This document shows positions 50,808 to 63,174 of a DNA stretch of 64,000 nucleotides, piece after piece. The DNA is from an uncultured Pelagibacteraceae bacterium (GTDB taxonomy: Bacteria; Pseudomonadota; Alphaproteobacteria; Pelagibacterales; Pelagibacteraceae). How positions within the stretch are numbered: the stretch's first letter is position 1; each line of letters opens with the position of its first letter. The notes beneath the pieces were generated by a model. That model made no database searches and was not told where the DNA came from. It saw nothing but the letters and a program-made list of their open reading frames with translations. Location of the stretch: assembly GCA_902596515.1 (NCBI GenBank), contig CACJUF010000001.1:62001-126000 (forward strand), given 5' to 3'. Both the position numbers and the translations under genes were made by a program.

Positions 50808-51506
50808 ATGGAATTTACCAAGTCTTTATTAAAAGGCAAATTAATCAAACGATATAAGCGTTTTTTTATTGATGTAAATCTAAATAAAGAAGTTGTCACT
50901 GCGCATTGTCCAAATACTGGATCTATGAAAGGTTTGCTAGATGAAGGTAATGAAGTGCATTTATTCAAGCATGATGATCCAAAAAGAAAGTTAAAATATG
51001 GTCTAGAAATTATTAAGGCCAAAAAAAACTTTGTCGGAATAAATACTCATAGAGCAAATAAAATTGTGCACCACGGATTAAATAATAACCTCATCAAGGA
51101 ATTCAAAAATAACGATAAGATTAATTCAGAAGTTTTTTTTAATAAAGAGACTAGATTTGATTTTTTAATTGAAAAAAAAGGTCAAAAAAGTTTTCTAGAA
51201 GTGAAGAATGTTACCCTTTTTAGAGATGAAAAAACAGCTGAGTTTCCAGATGCTATCACCACTAGGGGATCAAAACATTTACTTACTCTTATTGATGCCA
51301 TAAAGAAAGGCTATAAATCTTACTTAATATTTTTAGTACAAATACAAAATATGGAGTACTTTAAAATAGCAAAGGATATTGATAGTAAGTATTATGAAAA
51401 TTATTTAAAAGCTAAAAAAGCTGGGGTAAATTTTTTGGCTTATAGATGTAACATTAGTTCTAAAAAAATTTATATAGATAAAAAAATAAAAATTATTGAT
51501 GAGTAA
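50808..51506 (+). CDS. sfsA: SfsA family protein (DNA/RNA nuclease SfsA)
   Basis: VTAHCPNTGSMKGLLDEGNEV; EVKNVTLFRDEKTAEFPDAITTRGSKHL; start chosen at MEFTKSLLKGKL. Confidence 0.93.
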   Translation: MEFTKSLLKGKLIKRYKRFFIDVNLNKEVVTAHCPNTGSMKGLLDEGNEVHLFKHDDPKRKLKYGLEIIKAKKNFVGINTHRANKIVHHGLNNNLIKEFKNNDKINSEVFFNKETRFDFLIEKKGQKSFLEVKNVTLFRDEKTAEFPDAITTRGSKHLLTLIDAIKKGYKSYLIFLVQIQNMEYFKIAKDIDSKYYENYLKAKKAGVNFLAYRCNISSKKIYIDKKIKIIDE

Positions 51507-52272
51507 TTACACTGAAAAATTTGAAAAAATGAGAATTGCTGGAAAGCTTGCTTCACAAACTTTAGACATGTTAACAGAAAATATTAAAGAAGGTGTTTCG
51601 ACAGCTTACATAGATAAGCTTGGCTATGAGTTCATAAGAGATAATGGTGGCCACTCTGCCCCACTTTACTATCGTGGTTTTACTAAATCTTTATGTACAT
51701 CTCTTAATCACGTTGTGTGTCATGGTGTGCCTTCAGAGGATAGAGTTTTAGTTGAAGGAGATGCCCTTAATGTAGATGTAACTGCTATCATTAATGAACA
51801 TTATGGAGATACAAGTAGAATGTTTTGTATTGGAAAAACCTCGGTAAAATTAAATAATCTAATTGATGCAACTTATCAGTCTATGATGAAAGCAATTAAA
51901 ATCTTAAAACCTGGTATTAAGCTTGGAGATATAGGACATGAAATACAATCTTATATTGAAGAGAAAGGATTTTCTGTAGTTAAGGATTTTTGTGGTCATG
52001 GGATAGGGACATCATTTCATGAACCACCAAACATTTTACATTACGGAACAAAGAATACAGGCATGGAATTAAAACCTGGGATGACATTTACAATAGAACC
52101 AATGATTAATGCTGGTAAATTTAATGTAAAAATGCTTAATGATGGGTGGACTGCGGTGACAAAAGACAAATCTTTATCTGCACAATTTGAGCATACTGTT
52201 GGAATTACTGAAAATGGTTATGAAATATTTACAGAATCTGCTAAAGGTTATTCAAAGCCTCCATACTTATAA
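51496..52272 (+). CDS. map: Methionine aminopeptidase, type I
   Basis: CTSLNHVVCHGVPS; DVTAIINEHYGDTSRMF; GHGIGTSFHEPP. Confidence 0.96.
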   Translation: MMSNYTEKFEKMRIAGKLASQTLDMLTENIKEGVSTAYIDKLGYEFIRDNGGHSAPLYYRGFTKSLCTSLNHVVCHGVPSEDRVLVEGDALNVDVTAIINEHYGDTSRMFCIGKTSVKLNNLIDATYQSMMKAIKILKPGIKLGDIGHEIQSYIEEKGFSVVKDFCGHGIGTSFHEPPNILHYGTKNTGMELKPGMTFTIEPMINAGKFNVKMLNDGWTAVTKDKSLSAQFEHTVGITENGYEIFTESAKGYSKPPYL

Positions 52273-52275
52273 TTA

Positions 52276-53568
52276 ATGATTAAAAGATACTCTCGAAAAG
52301 AATTAACAGATATTTGGTCTGAGGAAAATAAATACAAAATATGGTTGGATGTTGAAATTGCTGCAGCTCAAGCAATGGAAAAACTTGGTCAAATTCCAAA
52401 AGGTGTCTCGTCAATAGTTAGGAAAAAAGCTAGAATAAATGTAAAAAGAATTCATCAAATTGAAAGTAAAGTTAAACATGATGTAATTGCTTTTTTAACT
52501 TCTGTAACTGAAAAAGCAGGAATTAAAGCTAGATATCTTCATCTTGGCATGACTTCATCTGATGTAGTAGATACAAGTTTTAATATTCAATTAGTTCAAT
52601 CAGGAAAAATTATCTTAAAAGACATAGATCAAATTTTAAAAGTATTAAAAAAACAAGCTAGAAAATATAAATTTACTCCTTGCATAGGTCGTAGTCATGG
52701 AATTCATGCTGAGCCAATAACATTTGGATTAAAATTAGCTTCCTTTTATGAAGAGTTTAAAAGAAATAGAGAAAGATTAGTTTACGCTATAGATCAAATA
52801 TCAACTTGTGCAATTTCTGGAGCTGTTGGAACATTTGCAAATGTAAACCCTAATGTTGAAAAACATGTTGCAAAAAAACTTGGATTAAAAGTTGAACCAA
52901 TCTCTACTCAAATTATCCCTAGAGATCGACATGCATTTTATTTTTCAGTATTGGGAATTATCGCAGGAAGTATAGAAAGAGTAGCTATAGAAATAAGACA
53001 TTTACAAAGATCAGAAGTTTATGAACTGCAAGAATATTTTTCTAAAAGCCAAAAGGGTTCATCTGCAATGCCCCATAAAAAAAATCCAATTTTAAGTGAA
53101 AATTTAACCGGACTTGCAAGAATGGTAAGAAGTTCTGTTGTTCCAGCGCTTGAAAATATTGCACTTTGGCATGAAAGAGATATTTCACATTCAAGTGTAG
53201 AGAGAAATATTGGTCCTGATGCAAATATTACTCTAGACTTTGCACTGGTAAGATTAGCAAGTGTTTTAGATAATATGATTGTTTATCCAAAAAAAATGCT
53301 AGAAAATCTTAATCTTACTAAAGGGCTAATTTTCTCACAAGAAGTGATGCTAGAACTGACAAAAACTGGTATCACAAGAGAAAAATCCTATAAGTTAGTA
53401 CAGGGATATGCAAAAAAATGTTTTGCTGAAAATTTAGATTTGTTTAATGTTATTCAGTCTGACAAGTTAATAATGAGTAAAATTTCAATTAAAAAGTTAA
53501 AGTCTATCTTTAGTTATTCTAAACACTTTAAAAATGTAAATCTAATTTTCAGGCGGGTTTTCAAATAA
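52276..53568 (+). CDS. purB: Adenylosuccinate lyase
   Basis: [36 protein letters not shown]. Confidence 0.96.
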   Translation: MIKRYSRKELTDIWSEENKYKIWLDVEIAAAQAMEKLGQIPKGVSSIVRKKARINVKRIHQIESKVKHDVIAFLTSVTEKAGIKARYLHLGMTSSDVVDTSFNIQLVQSGKIILKDIDQILKVLKKQARKYKFTPCIGRSHGIHAEPITFGLKLASFYEEFKRNRERLVYAIDQISTCAISGAVGTFANVNPNVEKHVAKKLGLKVEPISTQIIPRDRHAFYFSVLGIIAGSIERVAIEIRHLQRSEVYELQEYFSKSQKGSSAMPHKKNPILSENLTGLARMVRSSVVPALENIALWHERDISHSSVERNIGPDANITLDFALVRLASVLDNMIVYPKKMLENLNLTKGLIFSQEVMLELTKTGITREKSYKLVQGYAKKCFAENLDLFNVIQSDKLIMSKISIKKLKSIFSYSKHFKNVNLIFRRVFK

Positions 53569-54353
53569 TGAAAAAAGGTAAAAAACTTTACGAGGGAAAA
53601 GCCAAGATAATTTATTCAACCTCTGATAAAAATTTAGTAATCCAATACTTTAAAGATGATGCTACAGCATTTAATAATGAAAAAAGAACTACTATTGAGG
53701 GTAAAGGAGTTTTAAATAATAGAATTTCTGAACATATTCTTACAAATTTATCTCAAATTGGTATTGAAAATCATTTAGTCAAACGACTAAATATGAGAGA
53801 ACAATTAATTAAATTTGTAGAAATAATTCCAATTGAATTTGTTATTCGGAATGTTGCGACAGGATCTTTGACTAAAAGACTTGGAATAGAAGACGGAACT
53901 GTACTAAAAGAACCTTTAATTGAATACTGTTTGAAAGATGACAAACTTGGCGATCCATTGATTTCTGAGGATCATATTTACGCGTTTGATTGGGCAAATA
54001 AAAAAGAAATCGAAAAGATAAAAAAAACTATTTTTAGAATTAATGATTTTATGATTGGGATGTTTAGAGGAGTGGGAATAAAATTAATTGATTTTAAATT
54101 AGAATTTGGGCGAACTAAAATTGATGGTAGAAAAGAAATAATTTTGGCTGATGAAATAAGCCCTGATACTTGTAGATTGTGGGACTCTGCAACTGACAAA
54201 AAACTTGATAAAGATAGATTTAGAAAAGATTTAGGAGATTTATTACCTGCGTATACCGAAGTTGCCAAAAGACTTGGAATTCTACATGAGCAATCAAACG
54301 TTTCTGCAGTCAATGTAACTAAACTATCCTCAATTAAAAAGAAGCGAAAATGA
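53568..54353 (+). CDS. purC: SAICAR synthetase
   Basis: [39 protein letters not shown]. Confidence 0.97.
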   Translation: MKKGKKLYEGKAKIIYSTSDKNLVIQYFKDDATAFNNEKRTTIEGKGVLNNRISEHILTNLSQIGIENHLVKRLNMREQLIKFVEIIPIEFVIRNVATGSLTKRLGIEDGTVLKEPLIEYCLKDDKLGDPLISEDHIYAFDWANKKEIEKIKKTIFRINDFMIGMFRGVGIKLIDFKLEFGRTKIDGRKEIILADEISPDTCRLWDSATDKKLDKDRFRKDLGDLLPAYTEVAKRLGILHEQSNVSAVNVTKLSSIKKKRK

Positions 54354-54592
54354 AAGTTTCTGCCGTAATAACTCTTAAAAAGGATGTTTTAGATCCACAA
54401 GGAAAAGTAATCCATGAAACATTAGATGGTATGGGTTTTAATTCTGTTAATGAAGTTAGACAAGGAAAATATTTTGAAATTGATGTTAATGAAAATGATC
54501 CAAAAAAAGCTAAAGATCTTGTGGAAGATATGTGTAAAAAACTTTTAGCTAATCTTGTTATTGAAAACTACAAAATTATTGAGACACAATAA
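54350..54592 (+). CDS. purS: FGAM synthase subunit PurS
   Basis: Small PurS family; between purC and purQ. Confidence 0.95.
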   Translation: MKVSAVITLKKDVLDPQGKVIHETLDGMGFNSVNEVRQGKYFEIDVNENDPKKAKDLVEDMCKKLLANLVIENYKIIETQ

Positions 54593-54595
54593 TTA

Positions 54596-55279
54596 ATGAA
54601 ATCATCGGTTATAACCTTTCCTGGTTCAAATTGTGATCGAGACATGGATGTGGCTCTTACAAAATTTGGATTTAAAAACAAAATGGTTTGGCATAATGAT
54701 CAGGAATTGCCCAAAAGTGATTTAATTGTTTTGCCAGGTGGTTTCTCTTACGGTGACTATTTACGTTGTGGCAGCATGGCCTCAAAATCAAAGATAATGA
54801 ATTCAGTAATTAATTTTGCAAAATCTGGTGGATTGGTAATGGGAATTTGTAATGGTTTTCAAATTTTGGTTGAGGCTGAATTAGTACCAGGGGTATTATT
54901 AAGAAATAAATATCTTCAGTTTATTTGTAAAAATGTCCACGTAAAAGTAGATAATAAAGAAAACACCTTTTTCAAAAATCTTGATAAAAAAGTTTTGGAG
55001 TTTCACATAGCCCATAATGAGGGTAACTATTTTTGTACAAATGATCAACTCAAAGAGATTGAAGATAATAATCAAATAGCAATTTATTATTGTGATCAAA
55101 ATGGCAATACAAATGATCAAATAAATCCTAATGGTTCAATAAAAAATATTGCAGGTATTTTTAACAAAGAAAAAAACGTTTTAGGAATGATGCCTCATCC
55201 TGAAAGAATGATAGATGAAAGTTTATCTGGGGAAGATGGATCCATCTTTTTTAAAAATCTTTTAAATAATATTAAATAA
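54596..55279 (+). CDS. purQ: FGAM synthase subunit PurQ
   Basis: [31 protein letters not shown]. Confidence 0.97.
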   Translation: MKSSVITFPGSNCDRDMDVALTKFGFKNKMVWHNDQELPKSDLIVLPGGFSYGDYLRCGSMASKSKIMNSVINFAKSGGLVMGICNGFQILVEAELVPGVLLRNKYLQFICKNVHVKVDNKENTFFKNLDKKVLEFHIAHNEGNYFCTNDQLKEIEDNNQIAIYYCDQNGNTNDQINPNGSIKNIAGIFNKEKNVLGMMPHPERMIDESLSGEDGSIFFKNLLNNIK

Positions 55280-57468
55280 TGTTGGTTAACGAAAAAATTG
55301 CTATTGAACATGGTTTAAAATCAGATGAGTATAAAAAGATTTGTAAATTATTAAAAAGAACACCTAATATTACTGAGTTAGGTATATTTTCTGCAATGTG
55401 GAATGAACATTGCTCCTATAAATCTTCACGAATTCATTTAAAAAAATTACATACTAAAGGAAAAAAAGTAATTCAAGGGCCAGGAGAAAATGCTGGAGTT
55501 ATTGATATTGAGGATGGAGATGCAATAGTTTTTAAAATCGAGAGTCATAATCACCCATCATTTATCGAGCCTTATCAGGGAGCCGCTACAGGAGTAGGTG
55601 GAATTATGCGAGATGTTTTTACAATGGGTGCAAGACCAATTGCTAACCTAAATTCAATCCATTTTGGTTCAACTCAACACAAAAAAACAAAAAATTTATT
55701 AAGAGGTGTTGTTCATGGAATTGGTGGTTATGGAAACTGTATTGGAGTACCTACTATAGCAGGACAAACATCTTTTGATAGATCATACAATGGAAATATT
55801 TTAGTAAACGCGATGACTTTAGGATTAGTTAAAAAAGATAAGATATTTTATTCTAAGGCAGCTGGTTTGAATAAACCAGTTATATATGTTGGATCAAAAA
55901 CTGGTAGAGATGGAATTCACGGTGCAAGTATGGCCTCTGCAAGTTTTGATGAAAAAATCGAAGAAAAAAAACCAACTGTGCAAGTTGGAGATCCTTTTAC
56001 TGAAAAACTTTTATTAGAGGCGTGCTTAGAATTAATGTCAGGAGACTCAATTATTGCAATTCAAGATATGGGAGCTGCAGGACTAACCTCTTCAAGTATT
56101 GAAATGGCATCAAAGGGAAATTTAGGTATTGAAATAAATTTAAACAAAGTTCCATGTAGAGAAACCAAAATGACCCCTTACGAAATTATGTTATCAGAAA
56201 GCCAGGAAAGAATGCTTATAGTTCTTGAGAGTGGTAAAGAGGAAATAGCCAAAAAAATATTTGATAAATGGAATTTAGATTTTGCTGTAATTGGAAAAAC
56301 AACCAATACAAAAAATATTGAATTATTTTTTGATAATAAACAAGTTGCTAATATTCCAGTTAATACATTGGTTGAAAACTCTCCAATGTATGATCGAAAA
56401 TGGAAAAAATCAAAATTACCAAAAAAAAATAAAATAAATAAAACAATATTTAAAAGTCTAAAAATCAAAGATATATTAAAAAAAATCTTATCCAGCCCAA
56501 ATGTTTGTAGTAAAGAATGGATTTGGCAACAGTATGATCACACAGTCATGGGTGATACTATACAAAAACCTGGTGGAGATTCAGGTGTAGTAAGAGTTCA
56601 TAAAACAGATAAAGCTATAGCTGCTACAGTTGACTCATCTGCAACTTATTGTTGGGCACATCCACTCACAGGGGGAAAGCAAGTCGTTTGTGAAACTTGG
56701 AGAAATTTAATCTCAGTAGGTGCTAAACCTATAGCAGTTACGAATTGTTTAAATTTTGGAAGCCCAGAGAAAGAAGAAAATATGGGTGAGTTTGTAGAAT
56801 GTGTTCAAGGTATAAGTGAAGCATGTAAATATTTGGATTATCCTGTTGTTTCAGGAAATGTATCTTTTTACAACGAAACTAAAGACATTGGAATTAAACC
56901 AACTCCTACGATAGGAGGTGTGGGTTTAATTAAAGATTACAAAAAAATGATTACAATGGATTTTAAGGAAATCGACAACATCATATTAGTGATTGGTAAA
57001 ACTGAGGGTCATATAGATCAAAGTTTATTATCAAGAATAATATTAAATGAAAATAATGGACCGCCACCTGAGGTTAATTTATTTAATGAAAAAAATAATG
57101 GATTGACTCTTCTTAATTTAATAGAGAAAAATTTCATTAAAAGTGCCCATGATGTGTCTCTCGGTGGAATAATCACTGCAATCTGCAAAATGTGTATAAA
57201 AGGTGATAAAGGTATACAAATCAAAAAGCCAAAATTTTTGATTAATGAAATTGAATACTTTTTTGCTGAAGATCAAGGAAGATATTTGATTGAAATAAAT
57301 CCAAAAGATTTAAAAGAAGTCTCTAAGATTTTGAATAAAAATTCAGTACATTATGATGAGATAGGTAAAATCATCGATAAAGAGATGATAATTGATCAAA
57401 AGACGAAACTAACAATTGACGAATTAAAATCATATAATACTAATTGGCTTAAGAGTTACATGGTTTGA
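55279..57468 (+). CDS. purL: FGAM synthase subunit PurL
   Basis: [41 protein letters not shown]. Confidence 0.98.
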   Translation: MLVNEKIAIEHGLKSDEYKKICKLLKRTPNITELGIFSAMWNEHCSYKSSRIHLKKLHTKGKKVIQGPGENAGVIDIEDGDAIVFKIESHNHPSFIEPYQGAATGVGGIMRDVFTMGARPIANLNSIHFGSTQHKKTKNLLRGVVHGIGGYGNCIGVPTIAGQTSFDRSYNGNILVNAMTLGLVKKDKIFYSKAAGLNKPVIYVGSKTGRDGIHGASMASASFDEKIEEKKPTVQVGDPFTEKLLLEACLELMSGDSIIAIQDMGAAGLTSSSIEMASKGNLGIEINLNKVPCRETKMTPYEIMLSESQERMLIVLESGKEEIAKKIFDKWNLDFAVIGKTTNTKNIELFFDNKQVANIPVNTLVENSPMYDRKWKKSKLPKKNKINKTIFKSLKIKDILKKILSSPNVCSKEWIWQQYDHTVMGDTIQKPGGDSGVVRVHKTDKAIAATVDSSATYCWAHPLTGGKQVVCETWRNLISVGAKPIAVTNCLNFGSPEKEENMGEFVECVQGISEACKYLDYPVVSGNVSFYNETKDIGIKPTPTIGGVGLIKDYKKMITMDFKEIDNIILVIGKTEGHIDQSLLSRIILNENNGPPPEVNLFNEKNNGLTLLNLIEKNFIKSAHDVSLGGIITAICKMCIKGDKGIQIKKPKFLINEIEYFFAEDQGRYLIEINPKDLKEVSKILNKNSVHYDEIGKIIDKEMIIDQKTKLTIDELKSYNTNWLKSYMV

Positions 57469-57470
57469 TT

Positions 57471-57701
57471 ATGGCAATGGATTTAAAAGAGATTGAGAAA
57501 TTTATTAAAGAAGCAATGCCAGATGCTTCAATAGAAATACAAGATTTAGCTGGAGATGGTAATCATTATTCTGCTACAGTTACATCATCTCAATTTGCTG
57601 GAAAAAGTAAAATTGAACAACACAAAATGGTTTATAATTCATTAAAAGGTAGAATGGGGAATGAATTACATGCCTTAGCTATTAAAACAAAGGAACAATA
57701 A
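57471..57701 (+). CDS. bolA: BolA family protein; start could be any of the clustered Met codons from 57465
   Basis: DGNHYSATVTSSQFAGKSKIEQHKMVYNSLKG; ELHALAIKT. Confidence 0.93.
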   Translation: MAMDLKEIEKFIKEAMPDASIEIQDLAGDGNHYSATVTSSQFAGKSKIEQHKMVYNSLKGRMGNELHALAIKTKEQ

Positions 57702-58033
57702 TGGATGATAAAACAAAAAATATAATTCAAAATCATATCGACAATAATGATGTATGTTTATTCATGAAGGGAACTCCAGATGCTCCTCAGTGCGGATTCT
57801 CAATGGCAGTTTCAAACATGCTAAAAATTTTAGAGGTAAATTTTAAAAGTGTAAATGTTCTTGAAGACCAATCAATAAGAGAGGGAATTAAAATTTTTAG
57901 TGATTGGCCTACTATTCCTCAACTTTACGTAAAAAAAGAATTTGTTGGTGGCAGTGATATTGTAAAAGAAATGTACGAAAGTGGTGAGTTAAAAAAAATT
58001 TTTTTAGATAAAGGAATTAGTTTTAAAAAATAA
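57701..58033 (+). CDS. grxD: Monothiol glutaredoxin (Grx4/GrxD type)
   Basis: FMKGTPDAPQCGFSMAV (CGFS); WPTIPQLYVKKEFVGGSDIV. Confidence 0.96.
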   Translation: MDDKTKNIIQNHIDNNDVCLFMKGTPDAPQCGFSMAVSNMLKILEVNFKSVNVLEDQSIREGIKIFSDWPTIPQLYVKKEFVGGSDIVKEMYESGELKKIFLDKGISFKK

Positions 58034-58651
58034 TTATCTTGAGTAATATTCAATTACCAAGTTAGGCTCCATTACTACAGGATAAGGTACTTCTTCAAAT
58101 TTTGGAATTCTTACAAACTTAAATTTTTTGTTTTTTTGATCTAATTGAATATATTCAGGTGCTTCTCTCTCTTTACTTGCTAAAGCTATATCAATGATTG
58201 CAAGTTGTTTAGATTTATCTTTTATTTCAATGCTATCTTCCTCTTTAACTAAGTAACTAGAAATATTCACTTTTTTTCCGTTCACTTTAACATGTCCGTG
58301 GTTGATCAACTGTCTAGCGGAAAAAATTGTTGTAGCGAACTTAGCTCTATAAATTACAGCATCTAGTCTTCTTTCTAAAAGACCTATTAAATTTTCACTG
58401 GTATCTCCTTTAAGCATAGAAGCCTTTTTATAAATATTTCTAAACTGTCTCTCATTAATGTTTCCATAATAAGCTTTAAGCTTTTGTTTTGCTTGTAATT
58501 GAATCCCATAATCCGAGGGTTTACCCTGTTTAGTTTGACCATGCTGACCTGGTCCGTAGGCTCTTTTATTGAATGGGCTTTTAGGTCTACCCCACAGGTT
58601 AACCTTTAGTCTTCTATCAACTTTATGTTTAGAGTTAATTCTTTTTGTCAT
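58034..58651 (-). CDS. rpsD: 30S ribosomal protein S4
   Basis: S4 domain [22 protein letters not shown]. Confidence 0.97.
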   Translation of the reverse strand: MTKRINSKHKVDRRLKVNLWGRPKSPFNKRAYGPGQHGQTKQGKPSDYGIQLQAKQKLKAYYGNINERQFRNIYKKASMLKGDTSENLIGLLERRLDAVIYRAKFATTIFSARQLINHGHVKVNGKKVNISSYLVKEEDSIEIKDKSKQLAIIDIALASKEREAPEYIQLDQKNKKFKFVRIPKFEEVPYPVVMEPNLVIEYYSR

Positions 58652-58691
58652 TTGATATTGGGTCTTATAAACTTACTCTTTTGTTTGTCAA

Positions 58692-59405
58692 TCAACGTTT
58701 TTTACCTAAACTAGCAAATACACCTGATAATATACGTGTTTCTTTATCTGATAAATCCATTTTATAAAAAATATTTCTGAGGTTCTCAAGCATTTTGGGT
58801 TTCTTTTCCTGGGGTCTAAAAAAATTTATTTCATCTAAATTTTTGATGCAAAGACTTAACATTGATTGAATTTCTTTTTTATTAGCTGATTTGATTTTTT
58901 TTGATCTTTCAAATGGAGTATTTTTTAGTTTGATAAGACTAGATACGTATTGAGCAATGATAATCAGACTATGAGATAAATTCAAAGATTTAAAATTAGG
59001 GTTAGTAGGTATTTGTAATGTATAATTAGCATAACTGATTTCATCATTTGATAAACCTGACGCCTCCGAACCAAACAAAAAACCAATTTTCTTTTTAAAA
59101 TTTATCTTTTTTAAATCATCTAAGTTTATATGTTTGACATTTTTATTTCTAAATCTCGCAGAAGTGGCGATAACAATATCAATTTTGCTTATTACATCTT
59201 CTAAATTATCATAATTTTTACTTTGTTTGATAATATCTTTAGCTCCAACCGATGTAGCTAGAATTTTATCATTTGGGAAAGTAGGTTTAGGGTTTACCAA
59301 AATCAATTTATTAAAATCAAAGTTTTTTATTGCTCTGGCGCAGGCACCAATATTTTCTGATAATTGAGGTTTATGAAGAATAAATGAGATATTATTTTTA
59401 CTCAT
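58692..59405 (-). CDS. trmJ: TrmJ-like tRNA/rRNA methyltransferase (SPOUT)
   Basis: FILHKPQLSENIGACARAIKNF; GFLFGSEASGLSNDEI; LNLSHSLIIIAQ. Confidence 0.88.
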   Translation of the reverse strand: MSKNNISFILHKPQLSENIGACARAIKNFDFNKLILVNPKPTFPNDKILATSVGAKDIIKQSKNYDNLEDVISKIDIVIATSARFRNKNVKHINLDDLKKINFKKKIGFLFGSEASGLSNDEISYANYTLQIPTNPNFKSLNLSHSLIIIAQYVSSLIKLKNTPFERSKKIKSANKKEIQSMLSLCIKNLDEINFFRPQEKKPKMLENLRNIFYKMDLSDKETRILSGVFASLGKKR

Positions 59406-61007
59406 TTATTTACTTGCAGGCGCATTATCTTTAAATAATTTATAATCCAAACTATCAATTAATGCTTTGAACGAAGCTTCGATAATATTTGTTGAGACAC
59501 CAATAGTAAACCAATTTTTTCCTTGAGAGTCCGTGCTTTCAATTGAAACTCTTGTAACAGCCTCAGTTCCTGTATTTAAAATTCTTACTTTATAATCTAC
59601 TAATTTTAAATCTTTTAAATATTTTGAGTATTTTGCTAGTCTATCAACGTTTTGTCTGATGGCATTATCTAAAGCATTTACTGGACCATTCCCTTCTCCT
59701 TCACACATAATCTTTTCTCCATCAACTTCTAACTGAGCTTTTGCAGAGGAAACTATTTCGCCAGAATTATTTTTTTTTACTGAAACGTCATATTCGTTAA
59801 TAGAAATATATCTTGGTATTTCTCCAATTATTCTTCTAGCTAATAATTCAAATGATGCATCGGCACCATCATAACTATAACCAATGAATTCTCTATCTTT
59901 TACTTCATCTAATAATTTTTTAATTTTTGGATCATTTTCTTGAATATCAATTTTGATACTTTTTAATCTAGAGATAATATTTGACTTTCCTGATTGATCA
60001 GAAACAACAATATTTCTTGTGTTACCAACTTCCTCAGGATTGATGTGTTCATAAGTTTTTGGATCTTTTTGTACAGCAGATACATGCAATCCTCCTTTAT
60101 GTGAAAAAGCTGCCGCGCCCACATATGGTAAATGTTGGTTAGGTTTTCTATTTAAAATTTCATCTAAAAGTCTTGAACAATCAGTTAGATTTTTAATATT
60201 TTTTGGTTTTATTCCAATTTCAAATTGAGACGAAAAATCTTTCTTTAAAAAAAATGTTGGTATTATCGACATTAAATTTGCATTTCCACATCTTTCACCT
60301 AATCCATTTATTGTACCTTGAATTTGTCGAACACCAGAGAATACTGCTGCTAATGAATTTGCAACTGCATTACCGGTATCATTATGTGCGTGTATTCCCA
60401 AGTTTTTCCCTGGAACTACTTTCGTAACCTCACTAACTATCTTTGTAACTTCGTGAGGAAGTGTACCTCCATTTGTATCACATAGTATCACCCACCTTGC
60501 ACCTTGGTCATAAGCAGCTTTAATACATGAGAGTGCATATTTTGAATTTGCTTTATAACCATCAAAAAAATGTTCTGCATCGAACATGAATTCTTTTTTT
60601 GCTTTAACAAAATGTTTTGCACTCTCAGAAATATTATCTAAATTTTCTTCATTTGTAATACCTAAGGCAACATCGACATGAAAATCCCAAGACTTACCAA
60701 CTAAACATACTGCAGAGGTATTAGAGTTCATGAGCGCAGATAAACCAGTATCATTTTCTGCACTTCGTCCAGACCTTTTCGTCATTCCAAAAGATGTTAG
60801 TTTTGAATTTTTAAAATCGTGTTTCTTTTGAAAAAATTCTGTGTCGGTTGGGTTAGCCCCGGGCCAACCTGCTTCAATGTAATCCACACCCAAGTTGTCT
60901 AAAGCTAAAGCAATTTTTTCTTTATCTTCCAAAGAAAAATCGACTCCTTGCGTTTGAGCTCCATCTCTTAGAGTTGTATCAAATATGTATAATCTTTCTT
61001 TGCTCAT
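59406..61007 (-). CDS. cimA: Citramalate synthase
   Basis: LYIFDTTLRDGAQTQGVDFSLEDK; GIHAHNDTGNAVANSLAAV; FSHKGGLHVSAV. Confidence 0.93.
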   Translation of the reverse strand: MSKERLYIFDTTLRDGAQTQGVDFSLEDKEKIALALDNLGVDYIEAGWPGANPTDTEFFQKKHDFKNSKLTSFGMTKRSGRSAENDTGLSALMNSNTSAVCLVGKSWDFHVDVALGITNEENLDNISESAKHFVKAKKEFMFDAEHFFDGYKANSKYALSCIKAAYDQGARWVILCDTNGGTLPHEVTKIVSEVTKVVPGKNLGIHAHNDTGNAVANSLAAVFSGVRQIQGTINGLGERCGNANLMSIIPTFFLKKDFSSQFEIGIKPKNIKNLTDCSRLLDEILNRKPNQHLPYVGAAAFSHKGGLHVSAVQKDPKTYEHINPEEVGNTRNIVVSDQSGKSNIISRLKSIKIDIQENDPKIKKLLDEVKDREFIGYSYDGADASFELLARRIIGEIPRYISINEYDVSVKKNNSGEIVSSAKAQLEVDGEKIMCEGEGNGPVNALDNAIRQNVDRLAKYSKYLKDLKLVDYKVRILNTGTEAVTRVSIESTDSQGKNWFTIGVSTNIIEASFKALIDSLDYKLFKDNAPASK

Positions 61008-62347
61008 TTAAATTTCCAGAGTGTTTTACCATCTTTATCTTCTATTAAAACACCTTTGTCCAAGAGTTCATCTCTAATTTTATCAGCTTCTTTATAGTTC
61101 TTATTTTCTCTAGCTTTGTCTCTTAAACTAAGCATATTTTCAATTTCAGACTCTGTTATAGATACTCTTTTCTTTTTAAATTCATTCCATTGCTCGCCGG
61201 TCTCATTCATCAAACCAACAAATTTGCATGCAGAAACAAATAAGTCTGTGTTTTCTCCTTTGTTAGCTTTTTCGAATAACTTGTGAAGGTTCGCAATATA
61301 TCCAGGTGTATTCAAATCCTCATAAAGTGGTTTTAGAATTTCGTCTGAAACTTTGACAGATTTAAGATCAGATGAGTATACTTTATACCACTTATCTAAA
61401 GTACTTTCACAATCACTTAATAGTTTGTCGTTCCAATCTAATGGTTGCTTATAGTGTGCACTCATTAAAGCTAATCTGATTATTTGACCACTAATCTTAT
61501 TTCTAAAATCTTTTATTTTTAGAATGTTACCTTGTGACTTTGCCATTTTTTCATTAGACATAGTAATAAAAGCATTGTGCACCCAATAATTTGCAAAAAC
61601 TTTTGTATTATTGGCACATCTAGATTGAGCTATTTCATTTTCATGATGAGGAAAAATAAGATCTATACCTCCACCATGAATATCAAATTCATTTCCTAAG
61701 AACTTTTTTGACATAGCTGAACACTCTAAATGCCATCCTGGTCTACCTTTGCCCCAGGGTGAATCCCAAGCAGGTTCATCATTATTTGATGGTTTCCACA
61801 GAACAAAGTCCTCAGAATTTTTTTTATTTTCACTAATTTCTACTCTAGATCCAGCGATTAAATCGTCTAAATTTTTATTTGATAATTTTCCATACTCAGG
61901 AAATTTTTTAACCTCAAAATAAACATGCTTATTATTTTCATACGCAAATCCTTTTTTAATTAAATCGTTTATCATTTCAATCATAAGATCAATATGTTCA
62001 GTTGCTTTTGGCTGATGAGTAGGATTTTCACAATTTAAAAACTCACAATCTTTAAAAAAACTTGAAGTTACTTTTTCTGTGAGTTCTTTTGCAGAAATTT
62101 TTTGCTCTTGTGATGATTTAATTATTTTATCATCAATATCAGTTATATTTCTCACATATGTCACTGCGGGATATTCGTTTTTTAACAATTTAAATAAAAT
62201 ATCAAAAATTACTAAGGGTCTTGCATTTCCTATATGAGGATCATCATAAACTGTAGGTCCACAAACGTACATTCCAACATTTTTTCTTTCTTTTGGAACA
62301 AAGTGTTCTTTTTTATTGCTTAAATTATTTGTTAAAAAAATATCCAT
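61004..62347 (-). CDS. cysS: Cysteinyl-tRNA synthetase
   Basis: GMYVCGPTVYDDPHIGNARPLVIFD; KMAKSQGN. Confidence 0.98.
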   Translation of the reverse strand: MDIFLTNNLSNKKEHFVPKERKNVGMYVCGPTVYDDPHIGNARPLVIFDILFKLLKNEYPAVTYVRNITDIDDKIIKSSQEQKISAKELTEKVTSSFFKDCEFLNCENPTHQPKATEHIDLMIEMINDLIKKGFAYENNKHVYFEVKKFPEYGKLSNKNLDDLIAGSRVEISENKKNSEDFVLWKPSNNDEPAWDSPWGKGRPGWHLECSAMSKKFLGNEFDIHGGGIDLIFPHHENEIAQSRCANNTKVFANYWVHNAFITMSNEKMAKSQGNILKIKDFRNKISGQIIRLALMSAHYKQPLDWNDKLLSDCESTLDKWYKVYSSDLKSVKVSDEILKPLYEDLNTPGYIANLHKLFEKANKGENTDLFVSACKFVGLMNETGEQWNEFKKKRVSITESEIENMLSLRDKARENKNYKEADKIRDELLDKGVLIEDKDGKTLWKFK

Positions 62348-62398
62348 ATCAGCTGATTAAGAAATATACCTTATTTAATGATTTGTTAATCTAATTGA

Positions 62399-63136
62399 TT
62401 AACTAGGAATCTTGCAAACTGGAATTGGCTCCATTTTATGCAAGTTTTGATTTCGAATTTTTTCGTATTGTTCTCTGTGAGGCGAATTTGGGTTACCCAT
62501 TGCATCTTCAAGTTCTGAATAATTGAATCCTAACTGACCTTCATCTGTTCTTCCATCATCCCATAATCCGTCGGTTGGTGGAGCATCAATAATTTCTTTT
62601 AATATACCTAATTCTTTGCCAAGTTCCCATACTTCGGTTTTATTGCAATCTGCTATAGGAGATATATCAACACCACCATCTCCATATTTTGTATAAAAAC
62701 CTACTCCAAAATCCTCTACTTTATTCCCTGTTCCAACTACAATACCTTTATTTGCTGCTGCAACTTGGTAAAGAGTAGTCATTCTAAGTCTAGCTCTAGA
62801 GTTAGCAAAACCATGTTCATTATCAAATTTATTTAGGGTTGTTGAAAATGTTTCAAAAAGTTTATCTAAACTTAAGGTATGCGCTTCAACATTTTTAAAA
62901 TTTTTTACCAGCCATTGTTGATGCTTCAAACTAAGATCGTGTTGATTTTCTTTTTGTTTAATCGGCATGGTTAAGACTATAGTTTTAATTCCTGTCATCG
63001 CACTCAGAGTGCTTGAAACAGAGGAATCTATACCACCAGATATTCCAATGACTAATGATTGTGCCTTGTTTGGCATTTGATCTACGTATTTTTTGATCCA
63101 ATTAGAGATAAATTTCACTTTTTCTGATGGTAGCAT
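62399..63136 (-). CDS. nadE: NAD synthase (ammonia-dependent)
   Basis: LVIGISGGIDSSVSSTLSAM; VGTGNKVEDFGVGFYTKYGDGGVDISPI. Confidence 0.95.
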   Translation of the reverse strand: MLPSEKVKFISNWIKKYVDQMPNKAQSLVIGISGGIDSSVSSTLSAMTGIKTIVLTMPIKQKENQHDLSLKHQQWLVKNFKNVEAHTLSLDKLFETFSTTLNKFDNEHGFANSRARLRMTTLYQVAAANKGIVVGTGNKVEDFGVGFYTKYGDGGVDISPIADCNKTEVWELGKELGILKEIIDAPPTDGLWDDGRTDEGQLGFNYSELEDAMGNPNSPHREQYEKIRNQNLHKMEPIPVCKIPS

Positions 63137-63174
63137 ATCAAATATTTAACTATCTTAAAATTTTATGCAATAGC

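Noticed and set aside
59406-61007. 2-isopropylmalate or homocitrate synthase
   Set aside because: Motifs and length fit citramalate synthase CimA better; ordinary biosynthetic gene
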